This document shows, piece after piece, positions 29,801-35,800 of a stretch of DNA of 64,000 nucleotides. Below the pieces are notes generated by a model that worked only from the letters and a program-made list of their open reading frames with translations, had not been told where the DNA came from and ran no database searches. The stretch covers positions 1,957,001 through 2,021,000 of the forward strand of contig NC_087100.1 of assembly GCF_963855985.1 (NCBI RefSeq), given 5' to 3'. The stretch is from Ostrinia nubilalis (taxonomy: Eukaryota; Arthropoda; Insecta; Lepidoptera; Crambidae). The position numbers and the translations under genes are program-made. Position 1 is the stretch's first letter. The number at the start of each line of letters is the position of its first letter.

Positions 29801-32800
29801 CAAAACTCATAATCGATCAAAACCACTTTTGACTGCAAATTTCAGTTAATAGTGGTTTTGACTGATGGCCTTAGTCAATATTACTTTTGACAAATTTTTC
29901 TAGTCGTATCATCGAACTTCCACGGGATAGGCAAGTAATATTTTCAGGTATTATAGATAATTATATCATGCATCAATATAAAGTAAATATAGCTGCCATT
30001 TTTCTAGGACAACGGAGAAAAAAATGTGTTCTGAAAATCATAAATTATTAAATAATTCCTAAATTACTGCAGCAATAACCATTTATTTTTGCATAAAGGT
30101 AGACGTTATAGTGATAGGTAAATTTATTTACAAAATTCTGACTTAATGTAATTTTTTTAGAAAATATGCTTCTAAAACTGTTTTTTTTATAAAATCACAA
30201 TATCGAATATTTCTTCGAAACTAAGCAAATACAACTACTAGTTCCTTCATCAATTTTATACATAATAGTAATATCTAACGATTGAATTAATAAAACAGGG
30301 ATGTCCGCTTCTAAGGCATAATAAAAGACTGTGTCCTGGTATCTATGTATCTAACTTAAGAGCCATTTTACATTTTCGTGCGAATTTCTAATATTTTGGA
30401 AGCATGAATTACTATCTTAAGCAACACCCAGAGATTATTTAATAACTGCGAAAGATAGGTCAATCCTTGGTGTTGACCATTAATGAAACGGATTTACTAA
30501 AACTCTTTTGCTTAATTCACAGTGCCCCATCTCCCACAACCATTTTACGGAAAAATTGCCGCAGACTCATTTTCAAAGTCCTGTATCTATTATTTATGCT
30601 CATATAATAAGCTTAAAAATATATAGTAATCATCGGACATATATTCTTGTAGTCCATTAATGAAATAGATTCTTGAATTTCATTACCATTATTGAGTAAA
30701 ATCTAAAAATAATTTGGCAAATTTGAAGATTAACGTCACATTTTGATCGTGGTTTTTGGTTTAAAAACACAGCAATAACTGCAATAAAAGTATCCCAAAA
30801 TAAAGAATATTCATTGTAGAATTGATTTCTACAGTTATTGTTTAAATATTAGTTACCACTTTGTCAAAATATTGATGTGAATATCAGTATAAATTACAAT
30901 GCGCAAGCCGACATCGATTAGTATGGCGCGAGCGCCCGTCAAGGCAGGACCTGTGTCATTTTTCCCGCCGTGACGTTTACGTGCGTTCGTGTCGTAAAGC
31001 GGTGATTTGTACGGCGACCAAATACATTTGATACTATGCCGAGAGGCAGTTTCGAGTCGGCCGGCCGAGCAGAAATTGAAATGATGAATTTTAATTTCTT
31101 TGACGGATCTGGGTGTAACTATGTATAATATGTAGGTACCATGTATTTAATTTAATAAATAAATTATAAAAAAGTATATCCATTATGCTAGCACCCTTAA
31201 CACAAGCATATTGGTGGCCTACTTTTGGACTAGATGGCGCTGTGAAATTGTTCAAAGATTTGTTTATTTTTTTATCCGCTTTGAGTTTTGTTTCGTGAAG
31301 AAGAAAAAGAAGCGTTTTGTTTCGAGAGGGAAGCTTTGTTGTTAAATCTATACTAATAAAAGAGGAAAGATTTAATTGTTTGTTTGTTTGTTTGGAGGCA
31401 ATAGGCTCCGAAAAAAAATTCTCTCACGATTTAGAATCCTAATTTTTTTCTATGTAGGCTATAAAATATTTTCAAAAACTTTAGTACAAAATCTTTGATA
31501 AAATTCGACGTTTAATAAATAAATTAGATAACATGTTAATACTTTTTTTTTCAGTACGATTTTAGTAGGCTTGTTTTTCAGAAATTCTACGATTTAACTA
31601 AACTTCTAGTGTTTATATTTTATGCATAATTTATTAACTTCTAAAATATACATATATCCTATTGATAGATGACGTGCTTCGTATTTTATTAAAATTACTA
31701 CCTGACTATGTTAAAAAGGTGTGGAATGTTATTTTGGAGATAACTTGGTTCCATAGAAATATAGAGAGATGCTAAGTAATGCGCTGAGTTCGAAACTCAG
31801 TGTCGTATTAGAAATTCACACACACAAAGAAATCAAATTATGTGCTCATTATCCACTGCGGTATCAGTATTCAACGTTCGAATAATCTTTAGTACTATGC
31901 AAGCAATATAAACTGTTTACATAATGACGTCGCTACTGTCATCATTGCTTTCACAAGCAATATGTTCCAATTTGTCCCTTGTCACATTTCCCTTTAGTTT
32001 CTGTGATCTGTGCTTGTTTCTAAGTTGATATCAATGAAATTTTCCTTAGTACTTTTGATTTAAATTATTTTTTTTTATTTTGACACGTGTTTGAAAAATC
32101 AAGGTCAGATTACAATAAAATAACAAGTGAAAACGTAACATTGCATTGCAACTCGCAATTTCGCAATATTGATGAGGAGATTGCATTGGAAAGTCTGTAT
32201 TCATTCCTAGGATTCTCCTAACACCATCAAATTCAAGAGAATTCAAGAGAGTGCAGTTTCCCATCTCATGCTTAGGGACCACGGTTTAAAATAGTGTGGT
32301 TGCATAGAGCCTGCAACGGGCAACCGCGTGCGCAGCTGCTCATACTAATTTTCGATAAAAAGCAAGTGTTGGCGCCCTCACGAGTTTTAGCGGAGTTCCA
32401 TATGGTAGCGGGAGTAGACTTAATGGAAATCTATGCTTCTCCGACGACCAGTTGTATGTGGAATACTCCAGAGTATGCGCACACAATAGCCTGGTGATTT
32501 TAGCACCTGAAGGAAAAACAAAAAAACATTGTTTACAAAGAAATCTGCGGCAGGTGTAGTGTTTTAATTTTGTTTTAGAAAGATCTCATAATTTTGTAAG
32601 TATTCAAATATTTAAACATAATAATTTGTAGATTTTATATCAAAAAATATAATCATTTATTTTAACAAAATTAATTTTCTTAGAATATTTTAATTCTATT
32701 AGAACCATTTTCCACTTCATCGCAGAAGAAGTTGCGGGCAAAAAGCTAGTATGAAATATGTAGTATTGCCCGCGGCTTCACCCGCTTGAAATTTAGTTTG

Positions 32801-35800
32801 TCACAGATCGTCATAAATTATAGCCTATACATTGTTATTCTGGTCGACGCCAGGGATGGATGAGCGTCGCTGTCGTTGGCGACAGGGTCTTCTGGTTCAG
32901 GGTTCATGGCGTAGGTCTCAGGCAAAATGAAATCCACTCGTAGAAATTAATAAACTCAGTGTATTCACGAAAATAATTACACACAGCACTAGAGTCGTAT
33001 CGGAACTGAGTGAACCAAAGGTCTTGCGATAGGAACTTCCGACCCGAGTGATTATTGAACACAGACTGCCTAGTACTGCTGTACTGTACTGTAAAGTTTC
33101 ATCAAAATCTGTTCAGTAGTTTTTGCGTGAAAGTGTAACAAACATCCAGACATCCACACAAACTTTCGTATTTATAATATTAGTAAGAAGTAAGATAGTA
33201 AGATGAATTATTTTAGTTATTTGTTTACTTATAATAATATTTATTTATTTATTTCTTAGCTCTGTCTGATAATGGATCTGGAGGAGATGCAATAGCCACC
33301 TCCGTAACAAAACAATAGAACCCTATGGAGTTTGGGCTTGTGTGATTCGCCTTGACGAATATTTCGTATCCAGGGTCCGATGATGGAGCTGTAAGGGGGC
33401 AGATTTTTTTTTCACTATGTGACTGTCTTTATTTTGTACTTAATATATATTTTACATATTATACCTATTCGTGTTCCATTATGAATCGAAATATAAAAGA
33501 CTTAACTATTAAACTCTATTAAAAATTTAAATTAATTTATCAAGTTTGAATACCTCATTCTACCCTAAAATTAATAACTTAAATCAAGTCTTAATATAGT
33601 CACGGCTCAAGATTTTTTTGTCCATTTCAGCGTTCTTTTTACTCTTTTGACGTTGCGTTGACAGCTTTTACCTAAATTCGCGCGGAATATTTTTGTGAAA
33701 TGGCTCTTAAATTGTATGTATTTTTTTAGTACCGCCTGTTATTATGCTGTTTTTATTTTATCAAGATGTACCTCTTAGTTTAAATGTTATTACGTTTTCT
33801 TTAAAATAACAAATTGAAAGAAAAAAAATGTAATATTTAAAAAAAAAACTCGGATATTTTTACCTTTTTTTCGTCGATAAAAATAGGTCTAGTTTCACCT
33901 TTTTTCATATGTGCACTTTATCAAGACTCACACTGTATGATGTAGCAGTGGTTAAATGAAATATTGAAATTAAGATTTGAGATTTTTTTTACCCATATCT
34001 GAGCAGCTGTTGACCTTGACTTGCGTTTCACGGTAAAAGCCAGCTTCATCTCGAATCCTCAACCACAGTAGAACTGTACCTCTAGTAGGAAAAACTTTCG
34101 AGTTCGTTTCGTTGCGTATTCAAAGTGTCATCGAAAAATTTTGTATGAAAAATTAAACAGCGCCCCCTATATTATAGCCGCCCTAGGGGGCGCTGTTTAA
34201 TTTTTCATACAAAATTTTTCGATGACACTTTGAATACGCAACGAAACGAACTCGAAAGTTTTTCCTACTAGAGGTACAGTACCTCTAGTAGGAAAAACTT
34301 TCGAGTTCGTTTCGTTGCGTATTCAAAGTGTCATCGAAAAATTTTGTATGAAAAATTAAACAGCGCCCCCTATATTATAGCCGCCCTAGGGGGCGCTGTT
34401 TAATTTTTCATACAAAATTTTTCGATGACACTTTGAATACGCAACGAAACGAACTCGAAAGTTTTTCGTACTAGAGGTACTGGTCATCTTAGCTCGAACT
34501 GTACAAGTCAAAACTTTATTTTGCTTCCAAGCTCATTTGTCTACTGCCCACTTTCAGAATAAATTATTTTGAGCGCCCCCATTAAATTTTCAAGAGTCAA
34601 ATGCTCAGTCGGTGTCTAAGAGACCTCCTAAGTAGATGAAATTACAAATGGCCTACCAAGCCTCTACACCAGTGGTTCTTAACCTTTATGTCATGAGGGA
34701 CCATTTTACCAAATTTCTGTCTTGTCAGGGACCACCTAATAATCGGTCAAAACCAGTTTGACTGCAAAAATCTGTTAAAAGTGGTTTTGACCAAGGTGTG
34801 CAAGTGCACATCGTGGACCACTTGGAATGCCTCCAGGGACCACCAGTGGTCCGCGGACCACCGGTTAACAACCACTGCTCTACAGTGTAGAGACCCCGGA
34901 AAAAATCGGGGCATTGTGTAGACTCTACACAATGCCCCGATTTTTTTCCGGGGTCTCTTACCGCCCCCCTTTAAGCCTGCAGCGCCCACAAGGGGGCGTT
35001 ATCGCCCACTTTGGGAAAGACTGTTATAATACCTTAGAACTAACCAAAATTTCCATATCTTCCAGCGTACTTCCAACAAGCGGCCCGCCTCAAAGGCATA
35101 GGCGAATATGTCAACTGTCGCACCGGCATGCCGTGCCACCTGCACCCGACGTCGGCTCTGTTCGGGCTGGGCTCGTCGCCGGACTACGTGGTGTACCACG
35201 AGCTCATGATGACGGCCAAGGAGTACATGCACTGCGTCACAGCTGTTGATGGCCGCTGGCTCGCTGAATTGGGACCGATGTTCTTCTCACTTAAGGAGAC
35301 TGGCAAGTGAGTGGTGGACTCTTTTTGCAGAAAACATGTTTGGATAGATTCTTATCGCTGAAGGAGATAAGCGAGGAAAGAGGTCTAGTCAGACCAGCAT
35401 CAGATGGGAACAGCTGTTTGCTTCCAGTTGCTCCTATGGCTCCTCATCTTAAGGGATTTATAGGACATACCACCATAGTTTCCTCCCACATATGGCGAGT
35501 GACGGAGCATCGGGTTTTTTTTAGTGGGTGTGCATCGTCCTTCTGACTCAGTAATGATTGCAGACGGGCGCTACATGATCTAGGGACGCCTCTTGAGGAG
35601 CTGTGGTATAGAAGGCTTCTTCCGGAATCCCAGTTCCCTTCCACTTATGGCGAGTGACGGAGCATCGGGGTCTTATGGCTCGTTCTTTTGACTTAGTGAG
35701 CCTCACATAATCTTCCCTGTCCCTGCAAGGTGGGATATGCCTTTTACCCTCGTCATAAAAAGGTGAGTATGTGACCTGCCGCCTGCACCCGACGTCGGCT

